The translations under genes were made by a program, and so were the position numbers. A stretch of DNA of 64,000 nucleotides from an uncultured Clostridia bacterium (GTDB taxonomy: Bacteria; Bacillota; Clostridia; Christensenellales; UBA1242). The stretch spans positions 62,001 to 126,000 of the forward strand of contig CAKVNK010000002.1 in assembly GCA_934777435.1 (NCBI GenBank), given 5' to 3'. Below, piece after piece: positions 43,901 through 53,854 of the stretch (the first letter of the stretch is position 1; every line of letters starts with the position of its first letter). The notes under the pieces were generated by a model. It was not told the DNA's origin, made no database searches, and worked only from the letters and a program-made list of their open reading frames with translations.

Positions 43901-46900
43901 ATTACAAGAAATTAACAAATTGCAACTTGTGACACTCAATAACAAAACAAGTGAAGAAAACTTGTTGCTTGCAACTTTGGGTGATACATTGTATGTTAAA
44001 AAAGCGCAAGCAATCAGCATTTCTGGCACCAAAAATAATGCACGTGAGGACGGCAACAATTCAGTTAGAATAAGTTTTAATCAAGTGGCAACCGATTATG
44101 AACGTTCAGTGCTTGTTAGAATTTTTAATGATATTGATGACAGTGCAAACTATGCAACTTTATTGATTGATGTTAACCCAACAGCAACCTCAGCCATTGA
44201 CTACACATTTAATTTGGACGACTATGGCAAGAATTTAAGTCAAACTAAAAAAGTGGTTGCTATGATTAAGGCAAGTTCAAATTATACTGCACAAATTGAC
44301 GGTAATGAACAAACTGTATATGTGTTTGATAGTGACATTTCAAACGAACTTGAATACACAATAGTTGAAAACGCTTTGGTTGAAACTGACGGAACAAAAC
44401 TTGTGTTCTCATTGCCAGAAAATGTGGCAGGTGTAGACGTTTACAAACAAACTGAAACAGGGCTTGTTAAACTTAACACAAACTTGATTATTGATTCTTA
44501 CAATCTTGGCATAAATGACGGCAGTTTAGTGCTGTTTGTAAGGTCTGTGGCAGTTACAACTGGCAACTTTACAAACAGTCAACTTTCAGAAGCAATCAGC
44601 CTTACAAAATTGGCACAACCAAAAGTGAGTGTTGAAAATGGCATGGTTGTTTTATCGTTAGATAAAAAGAGTGCTGAATTGTTTGAAATGACTGTGTTTG
44701 ACCCAACCACAAAATTGGAAGGGTTGGACGGCTGTGTTGTTAGATTTGTTCATGGTGACACAGACGAAGAACAATATATTTATAAAGATATGGACGGTGT
44801 AAGTTTAACTGATGGCAAACTTATAATCGAACCAAGTGTTATGCTTAAATATGGCGTAACAGCATTAACAAAAGAAACAATTAAATTTGACGTTGTTGCA
44901 AAACAATCTACGGGTGAATTGTTGCTTAACTCTAATGTTACAACAACCGACCTTTATGGATTGTTTGCTCCAACAAAAGTTAGTTTGCCAGCGGTGGGTA
45001 ATCAAGATGAAGTTAAAGTTCAAACATTAACTTTCACCGACACTGGCTTAAACAAACTTGCAGACGGAACAGATGTTTTGGCTGGCTATATCCTTAAAGT
45101 TGTGGATAGTGAAGGCAATGAATATTTTAGCAATGCAAACTTAATTTACTTGGTGGCGGAAGAAGGCGCAACAAGTTATATCACAACAAGTTATCCAGCA
45201 ATTATCACAACAAACAATATTGCTTTCCCATACGGATACAAAACCAAAGACGGACAAGAAGAATCGTTTAAGGCGGGAACATACAGTGTGTATATCAAAG
45301 CTGTGCCAAAATCAGGCGTGGACGGATACAATTTGTGTGCTTCAAAATATAGTGAAGTGTGCAAAGTTACAATGCTTGCGACCCCTGTGTTAAACATTGA
45401 TAATGGTGTTATCAAATGGGATAAAATTGCAGGTGCAAATGAATATGTTTTAACCTTTGAAGATATATTTGACAGTTCAGTTAAACAAACAGTTGTGCTT
45501 ACAAACAACTATTTTGAATTTGAAGGCTTTGACAACTTTACAAGCAGTTACAATGTGACAGTAAGGGCAATTTCAAATTTAACCAACATTGTAAACAGTG
45601 AAAACAGCAAAATGATTTGTGTTCACAAATTGCCAGTTTATGAATCTGTTACAGTTGATGACGGTGCGCTTGTGCTTAAAGCAAATGGCTTCTTCACACA
45701 GGCAAACCTTATGTTCCGCAACACAAGCACAGGTGTTACAGAAACAATAAAATATAAAAATCCAAGTTATCAAACTAACATTGAAGCATATACAAACGGA
45801 AACAAACAATGGGCAGATATTGATATGACAACAGTCAATGCTGCAACAAATTATGTGATTGAAGTTGATAAAAGTTATTTGCTTAAACTCAGCAAAGGTA
45901 GTTACACATTGTCAGTTCAACTTATTGGCAACACTTCCGGCAACTTGTCAATAATCAGTTCTGGCGTGAAGGCTGAAACAAGTATTATCAACTTTACAAA
46001 ACTTGCTTTTGATAAAGCAAAACAAAATGTAGAAGATAAAACTTGGATAAGGGTTGACGAACGTGGCGTGTTCACTTTCGCTTGTCCAGAAGAATTTGCT
46101 TTGGGTGGCTTTAATTATCAATTTAATGAACCAGTGACAGATGTTAATTATGCGATGTTTAAAAAGGTTGTTGTGTACAAATTGATTGTTAAAATCAATA
46201 ACAAACCTTATGAAATGTTTGCACTTGACTACAAGAGTTTTGTTGCAAATTCTGCATTATATAACCAAAATCTTATTGTGAACTACACAGACGCTGGCAC
46301 TTTGTGTACAGTGGTAAAATATCCTTATGTGGATATTAATGGTGAAACAAAATACTTATACTTTAATGTGTTTAAGGATAATCAAATTAACTTGAATTTG
46401 GATAATTTCTATTACTTTAACACAATGATTTCAACAAAGGACGGCAAAGTTTCACTTGCGTCTGGGCTTAATGCTACAAATGGAAATGGCTATTATGTGA
46501 TTTCACTTATTGAAGGTGGTGTGTTCAGTGTTGATTTACATATTTTGGGTTGCGATATAACAGCAACAACAACCACAGATGGAACAATCAATCAAGCATA
46601 TTTATCTTCAGACCTTTATTCATCAAAATCATTTATTCGTTACACAGATAACAACTTAAAATCTTATATCAGTTACACAGTTACTGATAAACCAGAAACA
46701 CCAACTGCCCCAGAACAACCAACTGACCCAGCTAGTGTAATTTCTGAATTCGCTGACGAAGTTACAGATGTTACAGGGGCAGACAATGGTGGCAAAACTG
46801 ACCAACCAAGTGGTGGCGGTGACGCAACACCAACTGGTGTGACATACACCTATTCTGGTGAGTTGATATTCCAAAACAAAATCAAATATGACGATAACGG

Positions 46901-49900
46901 CAATGCTGTTGATTATCCAGTTTATCAGTTGGAAATTAATCCTATTGTTTACTATAACGGCAGTGCGGTAGAGGGTAAACCTTATATTTATTATCTCTAT
47001 CATGACGAAGCGTCAGTTCAAAAGGTTATCGACAACAATTTGGTTGAAGATTGTGCTGGTACAGCAACAGTTAAAGTAGAATATCTGCTTAACAATAAAG
47101 ACTATTTAAAATTTGATTTCTCTAAATATTTTAAAGCGGGCAATTATTCAATTAAAATCCGCACTTTGGCAGGGGTTGGAACAACAGATTTAGATTCTAA
47201 ATATCTGCTTAATTCAAGGTTGCCAAACATCTCTTATTCCTTCAAACGATTGTCCGACACAAGTTTGACGGTTGTAGACGGTAAATTGCAATTTGCTTTG
47301 GCTTACGTGCTTAATGATAGGGTTAAATCATATATCAACGATTACGAACTTGTGATTGCTGATACTGAAAAAGAACCAACAGAATACACATTTAAAATTG
47401 GTAAAAACAGCGAAGGCGTTACAATCAGTAACAACACTTTAACTTACATTTTGCCTGAAAAAGTGCAAGCAACAAACAGCACAACAAATGAAACTGCTGA
47501 ACTTGTTTTGCAAAACGGACAAGCATTTAATGTTAAAGTGCGTGCAGTACAAACCGAAGAAGGTGACACTGGCATATTAAATTCAACCTTTGTTAAAGTT
47601 TCTGGCAAAGATAAAGTTACAGCCATTGAAAAATCACAAGGTGTTGAAACAGTTAAAATATTAGACGGTGCAATTTGTTGTGTTGTTAAAGACCAAGCAA
47701 ATTACAACGGCACAATTATTCGCATTGAATTTGAAGACGGACGTGTTGTTGAAGATACGGTTACCGCAGAAAGAACACAAACTAAAGAAATTGGCGGTCA
47801 AACCTATTTCTATTATGAAATAAGTGACAATGAATACACTTGCATTGACGGCATTGGCAAAAGCAAAATCAATGCTGGCAGTTACACATTAAAATTACGC
47901 ACACGTGGTAAGTTTGATAGTGTAAATAATGTGGAAATCTTGTTAAGTGATTATACCGCAGCAGTGGATATGGTAAGACTTGCTAAGGTTGAAGCAAATG
48001 CAATAGTATCTAATGACGGTATCTTAACATGGGAACATGTGGATAGTGGACATATCAGTCAATACATTGTAACCTTAACAGGCGATACAACTTACACATT
48101 TACAACAAGTGGAAACTCTATTGACTTTGCAACAACTTTGGACGATGCTGGCAAAACATTGCAAGTTGGCAGTTATTCAATAACAATACGTGCAATCGGT
48201 TCAGATTATGTTACCGCTATGACATCTGTTGCAGTTGCAGGGTTTACAAAACTTGACAATGTTACAACTGTTGCCGAAGACGGCGATGCAATCACTTGGG
48301 GCGAAGTACAAAATGCACAAGGCTATAAAGTGACATTTAGTTGGGGCGGTAGTGAATCTCAACAATCAATCACCAAAGTTGTTAAAGCGGAAGAAGGCTT
48401 AAAATGTGTTGCTCCGGCAGAAATGTCTGGCAGTTACACAATCAAAATACAAGCAGTTGGCGTTGGCACTGGTAAAGTGTTCAATGGTGGCAAATATGTA
48501 TTTGAAGGTTCAAGCGAACGCCCAGAATCAGTGGGTGAAATCAGATTTGATGAAACAGATTTAAGTTTGTATATTCCAGTTTCGTCAGACTTCAAAACTA
48601 ATGATGTTTTAAGAATTTCTTATCAAATTTCAGCCTACTCATTTAACAGCAACGGCAGTGTTGCTGGCAATGCGGTGGAACAAATTGTTGAACTTACAAA
48701 AGCAAACACAGAATATGTGCGTGTTATTGACGAAACAACTTACTTTGTATATCCACTTTCAACCGCAGGCGTGTACACAAGAATAGCGGTTAACGTGGTG
48801 CGTAAAGGCAGTTTAAGTTCAGTTGCAACACCTTATGAAGATATTTACTTTAACTATTTTGCTTCGGGTGACGGCAGTGCTGAAAACCCATATGGAATTG
48901 CAACAAGTGAGCATTTCTTAAATATCGCATTAAAACCAAACTTTAACTTTGTTGTGTTGCAATCAATCAATTTATCCGACATTGATGCAACTGCACAAAT
49001 CACAAAGTATGGTGCATTAATTGCAAACAAATTCTCTGGCACACTTGACGGTGGTGACTTTGCAATAGCAGGATTATCAAATATCAGTATTTCAAACAAT
49101 ATTGCTAATTTTGAAGGGATTGCATTATTTAATCAAATTGAAAATGCAACCATTAAAAACTTAAATATTGCAGAAACTGACAATAATTCCACAAAACTTG
49201 CAAATATATTTGCTCAACAACAATCAAATGTGTTAAAATTATCCTTGATAGCAATGAAGGCTACAAACTCAACACTTATTGATGTCAGCCTTAGAAATGC
49301 AGTGCTTGAAATTTCCGGCAGTAGTGCATTGATGGCAGACGGATATGTTGGTGGCTTAATTGCTATTGCAACCGATACAACCTTTGAGGGTTGTGTGGTT
49401 AACTTAACAGTTAAATTTGTGGCAGACTTTGTGCCAACATCAGGCAATGTGTACATTGGTGGTTTGGTGGCATATGCAACAAACATAACTGTAAACAGCA
49501 GTTCAGCAAGGGCAACCAGCGTTGGTTTAACTGTTGAACAAACACGTGTTAACAGAGTGTTTAAAGCGATTGGTGGCGTTGCAGGTTATACAACAACCAC
49601 AACTTCATCACAGATCAACAATGTTAACGCAACAATTAATCAAACAACCAATGTGTATGCAGAAAACTTTGGCGGTATTGTTGGCCACGCTGTGAGAACA
49701 ACTATCAGTGGTGCAACAGTGCTTGGCAACTTTGTTCACACCGCATTGGGCACAATCAACTTGGGCGGAGTTGTTGGTCAGTTGATTGGTGGCAGTGTTG
49801 ATAATTGCACAATCAGATTGACATTTGATTTGACCATTGCAAGGAACGATAGAACATATATCGGCTTTGTGGCAGGTTACTTGGCTTCTTCAAGTGGCAC

Positions 49901-50051
49901 AATGGCAACAATTTCAAATTGCAAAATCAATCAAACATTTACAACAAAAACAGAAATAAGTGAAGACAATAAATCTGTTAAAACTATGGGTATTTATGGC
50001 AATACCAACCAAAATAATTACAATCCAACGGGTTGTACGCAAATAGACTAA
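40917..50051 (+). CDS. Giant surface lipoprotein with Ig-like repeats and GLUG end
   Basis: 3044 residues. Signal peptide with lipobox LFGC (Cys about 23), so lipid-anchored to the outer face of the membrane. A BIG2-like bacterial Ig domain comes first (about 30-120, with ALTAGKTYIQVVAD). Many beta-sandwich units of about 90-120 residues follow, several with fibronectin III-like phrases (ITWGEVQNAQGYKV, IKWDKIAGANEYVL, ISWQPIDGVASYEIYL). A Pro/Thr/Gly-rich linker sits near 1925-1975. The last 400 residues start GDGSAENPYGIATSEHFL and form a GLUG-type beta region (FSGTLDGGDFAIAGLSN). First gene of an operon with sipW nine bases downstream. Likely an adhesive or matrix stalk; that role is inferred. 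Confidence 0.92.
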   Translation: MTKRKSVLVCLLIAMFSFLLFGCKQDIKVENIYFNAPSTDGVVLLVGETYTPEVYFSPRYPTNKAYKISSYNDAIVSVRNNQITALTAGKTYIQVVADENNLIQDIMQVQVVASVTKLSTPTITYSADKQSFTISQSNQDGFVNGYTIEINGESIDIGNVLEYSLDDYNKHLQSSTSTAGISAYDRNLTVRVKATVPSYTKAFEDSNFSQTIKINQASAPKSVSVVGGELIIEKSKATDYQVFVNDSLFTTSKNTKVELSAISKNLAGSDVNISVNAVGTAEDGFIAYNSKPYTLVAKCAVNIEAELVNTTISWQPIDGVASYEIYLNDQRLTVVNTNYYDLTTFANFETEFVPNSVASVLSVKPVLAKDSKNIVLSSEQIAKLNVNRLASPTIRSVNNIVEWDSVDNASLYHIKVVDSDNVKVVEYVTDKRQIDFTRDEFESGKQFRVFVNANFVAGETYYLASKQAELVVEKQAKAEVEINNYVLNLTAVLEEQYEVEIFDTANQSIFKRQFTPALTPNVQVNLLMLGIDFNAGKYTINITHLGNGSSKIDSETTQLEIVCLQEIDSINVENGVVTVVAGELNTTNNASIEFDLIKGGSVVESFENTINLNELDLTAGDYTINLYVRGNGSTTFSVKNTNGTDKICATHTFKVLETPTITTNHAEVKFDINAVANAVMYCVVAENDMSFVLPENLTFSFDLQSGERKEFAVQALGDGSTTINSQMSASYVFERLETPALNFDNSHNSLTTNISDGGYTLKLNEQDITSSYVMGSTVTGLVDGENIFELIALANDDASVTYINSLPKQLRVNKAQANSKLVIEGNKLIIEPAKTMNNMTLKVVLSSGENVVEFTENDFAQVNAKLDVKNLGTKYSITLLDEMFKPILSELGNTFNVKVCYLASHSTENSDDVVDTDFSAEQTIRFAPVATFAMAERDGQKISFEIETGYSYTDYVLRVNNTYLLELNNSVELDTETKTIKFNLAYIYNNVPADTLQEINKLQLVTLNNKTSEENLLLATLGDTLYVKKAQAISISGTKNNAREDGNNSVRISFNQVATDYERSVLVRIFNDIDDSANYATLLIDVNPTATSAIDYTFNLDDYGKNLSQTKKVVAMIKASSNYTAQIDGNEQTVYVFDSDISNELEYTIVENALVETDGTKLVFSLPENVAGVDVYKQTETGLVKLNTNLIIDSYNLGINDGSLVLFVRSVAVTTGNFTNSQLSEAISLTKLAQPKVSVENGMVVLSLDKKSAELFEMTVFDPTTKLEGLDGCVVRFVHGDTDEEQYIYKDMDGVSLTDGKLIIEPSVMLKYGVTALTKETIKFDVVAKQSTGELLLNSNVTTTDLYGLFAPTKVSLPAVGNQDEVKVQTLTFTDTGLNKLADGTDVLAGYILKVVDSEGNEYFSNANLIYLVAEEGATSYITTSYPAIITTNNIAFPYGYKTKDGQEESFKAGTYSVYIKAVPKSGVDGYNLCASKYSEVCKVTMLATPVLNIDNGVIKWDKIAGANEYVLTFEDIFDSSVKQTVVLTNNYFEFEGFDNFTSSYNVTVRAISNLTNIVNSENSKMICVHKLPVYESVTVDDGALVLKANGFFTQANLMFRNTSTGVTETIKYKNPSYQTNIEAYTNGNKQWADIDMTTVNAATNYVIEVDKSYLLKLSKGSYTLSVQLIGNTSGNLSIISSGVKAETSIINFTKLAFDKAKQNVEDKTWIRVDERGVFTFACPEEFALGGFNYQFNEPVTDVNYAMFKKVVVYKLIVKINNKPYEMFALDYKSFVANSALYNQNLIVNYTDAGTLCTVVKYPYVDINGETKYLYFNVFKDNQINLNLDNFYYFNTMISTKDGKVSLASGLNATNGNGYYVISLIEGGVFSVDLHILGCDITATTTTDGTINQAYLSSDLYSSKSFIRYTDNNLKSYISYTVTDKPETPTAPEQPTDPASVISEFADEVTDVTGADNGGKTDQPSGGGDATPTGVTYTYSGELIFQNKIKYDDNGNAVDYPVYQLEINPIVYYNGSAVEGKPYIYYLYHDEASVQKVIDNNLVEDCAGTATVKVEYLLNNKDYLKFDFSKYFKAGNYSIKIRTLAGVGTTDLDSKYLLNSRLPNISYSFKRLSDTSLTVVDGKLQFALAYVLNDRVKSYINDYELVIADTEKEPTEYTFKIGKNSEGVTISNNTLTYILPEKVQATNSTTNETAELVLQNGQAFNVKVRAVQTEEGDTGILNSTFVKVSGKDKVTAIEKSQGVETVKILDGAICCVVKDQANYNGTIIRIEFEDGRVVEDTVTAERTQTKEIGGQTYFYYEISDNEYTCIDGIGKSKINAGSYTLKLRTRGKFDSVNNVEILLSDYTAAVDMVRLAKVEANAIVSNDGILTWEHVDSGHISQYIVTLTGDTTYTFTTSGNSIDFATTLDDAGKTLQVGSYSITIRAIGSDYVTAMTSVAVAGFTKLDNVTTVAEDGDAITWGEVQNAQGYKVTFSWGGSESQQSITKVVKAEEGLKCVAPAEMSGSYTIKIQAVGVGTGKVFNGGKYVFEGSSERPESVGEIRFDETDLSLYIPVSSDFKTNDVLRISYQISAYSFNSNGSVAGNAVEQIVELTKANTEYVRVIDETTYFVYPLSTAGVYTRIAVNVVRKGSLSSVATPYEDIYFNYFASGDGSAENPYGIATSEHFLNIALKPNFNFVVLQSINLSDIDATAQITKYGALIANKFSGTLDGGDFAIAGLSNISISNNIANFEGIALFNQIENATIKNLNIAETDNNSTKLANIFAQQQSNVLKLSLIAMKATNSTLIDVSLRNAVLEISGSSALMADGYVGGLIAIATDTTFEGCVVNLTVKFVADFVPTSGNVYIGGLVAYATNITVNSSSARATSVGLTVEQTRVNRVFKAIGGVAGYTTTTTSSQINNVNATINQTTNVYAENFGGIVGHAVRTTISGATVLGNFVHTALGTINLGGVVGQLIGGSVDNCTIRLTFDLTIARNDRTYIGFVAGYLASSSGTMATISNCKINQTFTTKTEISEDNKSVKTMGIYGNTNQNNYNPTGCTQID

Positions 50052-50060
50052 AGGGGAACT

Positions 50061-50681
50061 ATGAACTATAACGATGAAATTTTAGAAAACAAGGCATTTA
50101 AGTTTGCAAAACAACTTATGTATAACATTGCTATTGGTATTGTGATTATTTTGGCATGTTGCCTTTTGTTTGTTTATGCTTTTCACTATAAACCATACAA
50201 AGTTTTAACAGGCAGTATGTATCCAAGCATTAAGGTTGGCGACATGGTTGTTGTTCACTCTGCAAAAGAATATAAAGTTGGTGACGTGCTTAAATTCGAT
50301 ATTACCGAAACTGCAACCTTGCCAACAGTTCACCGCTTAATTGCAATTAAAGGTGACACATATGTTTGCCATGGTGATAATGTTGGCTATCAATATGGTG
50401 CTGGTCAAGAAAATTGGACATGGCAACAAGAGGCTGAAATTGCATCTACCAAAACTTTGGCAGAATTGCGTACTGAAGCCAGCGGTCTTTATCAATTTAT
50501 GACAATCGATAAAATTGAAGGCAAAGTGGTTACAACCATCGCCAACTATGGCACATATGTTGACTTTATTGCCGACCACAAAATGTTATTTATTGCAATC
50601 GTTGTAGGCTTATGGTGTATTTCAGCCGTTGCTCAAAACGAAATTGAAATGCGTAACGCTCGTCGATTGGAATATAGATAA
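50061..50681 (+). CDS. sipW: SipW-type (ER-like) signal peptidase I
   Basis: 206 residues. Membrane helices at about 22-42 and near 175-195. The nucleophile is Ser52 in TGSMYPSI, and the general base region PTVHRLI has His91 in place of the Lys of ordinary bacterial signal peptidases, the mark of the ER/SipW type. The downstream GDNVG matches the last conserved box. It should cleave the three secreted proteins encoded after it, whose signal peptides end in the AYFTA / AWFTD style. AGGGGAACT precedes the ATG. Confidence 0.93.
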   Translation: MNYNDEILENKAFKFAKQLMYNIAIGIVIILACCLLFVYAFHYKPYKVLTGSMYPSIKVGDMVVVHSAKEYKVGDVLKFDITETATLPTVHRLIAIKGDTYVCHGDNVGYQYGAGQENWTWQQEAEIASTKTLAELRTEASGLYQFMTIDKIEGKVVTTIANYGTYVDFIADHKMLFIAIVVGLWCISAVAQNEIEMRNARRLEYR

Positions 50682-50714
50682 ATAAGGTAAGCAAAAACAG
50701 GGGGTAAAATTAGC

Positions 50715-53147
50715 GTGATTGCAAAAAAGAAAAATAAAAGCAATCTAATAAAAATCCTATGCGTCTTAATGGGCGCAGTTTTTGCTTTAACAACAAGTGT
50801 GGTTTATGCAGCATTTAGTTGGTCACGTAGCCACAATTCAGGCTACGCAACTGGTGCGTATTTGCCAAATCAAAGTTACCAAATTATTAACGACACCTTG
50901 CCAAACGGCGTGCCTTATGGTGCAGGTGCAAAGTCTTATGAAGTTGCGTTGCAATATTCTTATGATTATGATTTTAACTTCTATGTTGAGTATCAACTTG
51001 TTTGGGTTAAAACAGCATCAGCAACCGCAACAACAACCAGTTTGGACACTTCAAATGTTATTTTAGAATATGCTAACCGTGATTCTTGGATTATGGATAA
51101 CAGCAAAATCTATTATCGTGACACAGTGTCTGCTGGCACAGGCAAATTGCCAATAATTGTTGGTGTGGACTTTGCTAAAGACGATAACGAAACATATTTT
51201 GGTCACTCACTTCAAATAAAAATCACAAACGTAAAAATTGTTAAATCAACTTCAAGTTTAGATACAACTGGTATAGCAGGCAGTGCATGGGCACAATATC
51301 AAAAAAGCAAACTTTCAACCTACACTGGCAAATCAGCATACGTTATGGTTTATAATCCAACTGACAAAGGCAATTATGCACCAAAAGCACCAGTTGGTAA
51401 AACTGCTTTCCGTTCAGGTAATGTGCAAACAGTTACTGAAACAAGAAGTGGAAATAACACAACCACAACAGCCACAGACGCTACAATCAAAGAAGTTTGG
51501 GGCAACAAAAACTATGTTGGGCTTGGCATATATGTTATCACTGGTTCAACAGCAGTGAACATTAAAGCAAAAGTTATTGGTTCTTGGATAGCAGACAACT
51601 CTTCATCAAGTTCATCAGCAACTGACGTTCATATTGTATCTAACACCATTAAATATGACTATTCAGACGGTTGGATAGGTGAAAGTTATGAAGACGATAA
51701 CACCCAAGTGCAAGAAGTTAGAACCTACACTTACACAATTCCAGCACACAGTGCGGTTTATGTGCAAGTTGTTGATTCAGTTGAACTTACAACACGTGGC
51801 TATTATGCAAACTCTGATTATTCAGGCTTCCATGTTAAAACACAACTTAACTTAAATGGTTCAAACAATATTGACACTCCAAACGGCATAGGCGTTAAAA
51901 CCGACCTTGCAACAATCACACCGGATAGCAGTGTTTCAAGCCAAATTACAACAATGCCAACCCGCACATATAGCGTGGTTAACACTTCAAAATATGACGC
52001 AGCGTTGTTCCAAGCAACTGCAACAGTTGCTGAAACACAACACACTCAATTAAGCGTTATCAATAACACAGCAAACAAACTTTCAGTCAGTGCAACATAC
52101 AAATTAAAAGTGTATGTAAGCAATGGCAACTCAACCGCAGAATATGGTCAAATTTATGACTTTAATGATTCAACACACTGGGCAAGAAAAGAAGAAACTT
52201 TAACCAACGTCAACATCACCAAAGGCTTAACTTCTGGTAGCGTGGTTATCGCACCATATTCAATGGTTACAATATGTTCAGAGTTTAGCGTTCCAACTGC
52301 TATGTATACAGCACTTAAAGAAATCAATTCTAACTATGCAGGTAGTGACGTTTGGTGCGTGCTTGAACCAACAATCACAGCAACAACCAGCACGGCAACC
52401 GACAGCCAGTTGGCGTTGCAAACCGAAGTTGTGAATAACAAAGCACAATTCTATGTTAAAAACATTTCAACAAGCACAATTTCTGCTTATAACTTGTCTG
52501 TTTCATATATGTGGTTAAACACTCAAAGTGCAAGCAGTTATAGCCAAACCGTGTTGGACGGTAGCACTCAATCAAAACCAGATAACTGGGAAAGAAATTA
52601 TTGGAAATATTACACCTTGTCAAACAGCAAATATACACAAAACATATCCGCTGACTGGCAAGCAACAAAATACTATTTGTTCAATGGCTGGCAAACAGAA
52701 ACGGCAACAACAGCAAATAACACAATCACAATCGCCCCAGGTGAAAAAGTTTATGTTATGGCAAAAGATTTAAACAACTCACAAATTTATGATTTTAGCA
52801 ACGCAACACTCACAGCCACAGTTGCAACAACTGTCAGTGATGTTATGCTTGCAAACGAAACAACTGGCCTAACATACCTTATCAACAATTCAACAACAAA
52901 ATCATATTATGTGCGTTTCAATGGAACAACAACCAATACAGATAACTTCTTCAAAAACGGCAGTTACACTTACTTCTATGGCTTAATCAGGCCAGGGCAA
53001 GTTGTTCCTATTGGCACAACAGCGTCAACAAGCCAACTTACAGTAAGTGTGATTGAAGATACAACTGGCGTGTTGCTTTCATCAGCAGAGTTTACAGCAA
53101 AAGGTTGGGCAGATATTCGCTCAACTTTGGCAAATATGTTTAATTAA
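50715..53147 (+). CDS. Large secreted SipW-dependent surface protein
   Basis: 810 residues from a GTG start with AGGGGGT before it. The signal peptide (about residues 13-34) ends TTSVVYA-AFSW, similar to TasA-type sites cut by SipW. The rest is beta-rich and Thr/Ser/Asn-rich, with repeated modules such as YTIPAHSAVYVQVVDSVEL, ITKGLTSGSVVIAPYSMV and NNTITIAPGEKVYVMAK, suggesting three or four similar beta domains. There is no cell-wall anchor motif. Placed right after sipW, it is a likely fibre or matrix subunit; no exact family is recognised. Confidence 0.85.
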   Translation: MIAKKKNKSNLIKILCVLMGAVFALTTSVVYAAFSWSRSHNSGYATGAYLPNQSYQIINDTLPNGVPYGAGAKSYEVALQYSYDYDFNFYVEYQLVWVKTASATATTTSLDTSNVILEYANRDSWIMDNSKIYYRDTVSAGTGKLPIIVGVDFAKDDNETYFGHSLQIKITNVKIVKSTSSLDTTGIAGSAWAQYQKSKLSTYTGKSAYVMVYNPTDKGNYAPKAPVGKTAFRSGNVQTVTETRSGNNTTTTATDATIKEVWGNKNYVGLGIYVITGSTAVNIKAKVIGSWIADNSSSSSSATDVHIVSNTIKYDYSDGWIGESYEDDNTQVQEVRTYTYTIPAHSAVYVQVVDSVELTTRGYYANSDYSGFHVKTQLNLNGSNNIDTPNGIGVKTDLATITPDSSVSSQITTMPTRTYSVVNTSKYDAALFQATATVAETQHTQLSVINNTANKLSVSATYKLKVYVSNGNSTAEYGQIYDFNDSTHWARKEETLTNVNITKGLTSGSVVIAPYSMVTICSEFSVPTAMYTALKEINSNYAGSDVWCVLEPTITATTSTATDSQLALQTEVVNNKAQFYVKNISTSTISAYNLSVSYMWLNTQSASSYSQTVLDGSTQSKPDNWERNYWKYYTLSNSKYTQNISADWQATKYYLFNGWQTETATTANNTITIAPGEKVYVMAKDLNNSQIYDFSNATLTATVATTVSDVMLANETTGLTYLINNSTTKSYYVRFNGTTTNTDNFFKNGSYTYFYGLIRPGQVVPIGTTASTSQLTVSVIEDTTGVLLSSAEFTAKGWADIRSTLANMFN

Positions 53148-53161
53148 AAGGCAAAGCATTA

Positions 53162-53839
53162 ATGAAAAAAGTGTACAAAAAACTTAACATAATGGGTGGC
53201 ATACTTCTAGTTATGTTAGTGTTTTTGTGTGCTTTTAACGTTACATATGCTTACTTCACCGCCCGTGCAACTGTAGAAGGCAACCTAACTTTCTACGACT
53301 TAAACCTAACCTTTGGTTATCGTATCTCGGGCAACAACTCAACAACATCAACAGGTTCAACTGAATTTCAAATTTATCCAGATAACGACAATGTTTTGCG
53401 TGGAGTTCCATTTGGTTTTAAACTTCAAGCAGGCAGTGCCATAAGTGGTGTTTACTTGTGTTCATCAAACACATCATGCAACGCCTATGTAAGAATCAAA
53501 GTTAAAGCAGTAAAAATGAAACTTTCAGGCAATAGTTATGTTGCAGATGATGATGCAACTGACTACGGTCAATATATCAAGTTAACAACTCCATCAACTG
53601 TTGTGCAAAACACAGCAGATAGTTCAGACCATTGGTATTATGCAACCAGTGCTTTAAGGACAGGTTCTGGCAACTCCACACAAATGGCAACCGCTGCAAC
53701 AATCTCAACAGATGCACCGGCTGATGTAACAAACAGTTATCTAAAAATCACTTTGGTGTTTGAAGCAGTGCAACAAAACACTGAAGCAGTTAAAGATACT
53801 TGGGGTGCAAGCATAGTAACACTTTTGGGCATAACCTAA
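53162..53839 (+). CDS. TasA/camelysin-like SipW substrate
   Basis: 225 residues. The signal peptide runs to NVTYA-YFTARATVEGN, closely matching SipW-processed TasA/CalY-type proteins. The mature part starts with GNLTFYDLNLTFGYR and is a compact beta domain with two Cys residues (LCSSNTSCNAY) that may form a disulphide. TasA forms the amyloid-like fibre of Bacillus biofilms; this gene is the closest match in size and leader within the operon. It follows the 810-residue gene by 14 bases. Confidence 0.8.
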   Translation: MKKVYKKLNIMGGILLVMLVFLCAFNVTYAYFTARATVEGNLTFYDLNLTFGYRISGNNSTTSTGSTEFQIYPDNDNVLRGVPFGFKLQAGSAISGVYLCSSNTSCNAYVRIKVKAVKMKLSGNSYVADDDATDYGQYIKLTTPSTVVQNTADSSDHWYYATSALRTGSGNSTQMATAATISTDAPADVTNSYLKITLVFEAVQQNTEAVKDTWGASIVTLLGIT

Positions 53840-53854
53840 AATTAAAAGGACGTT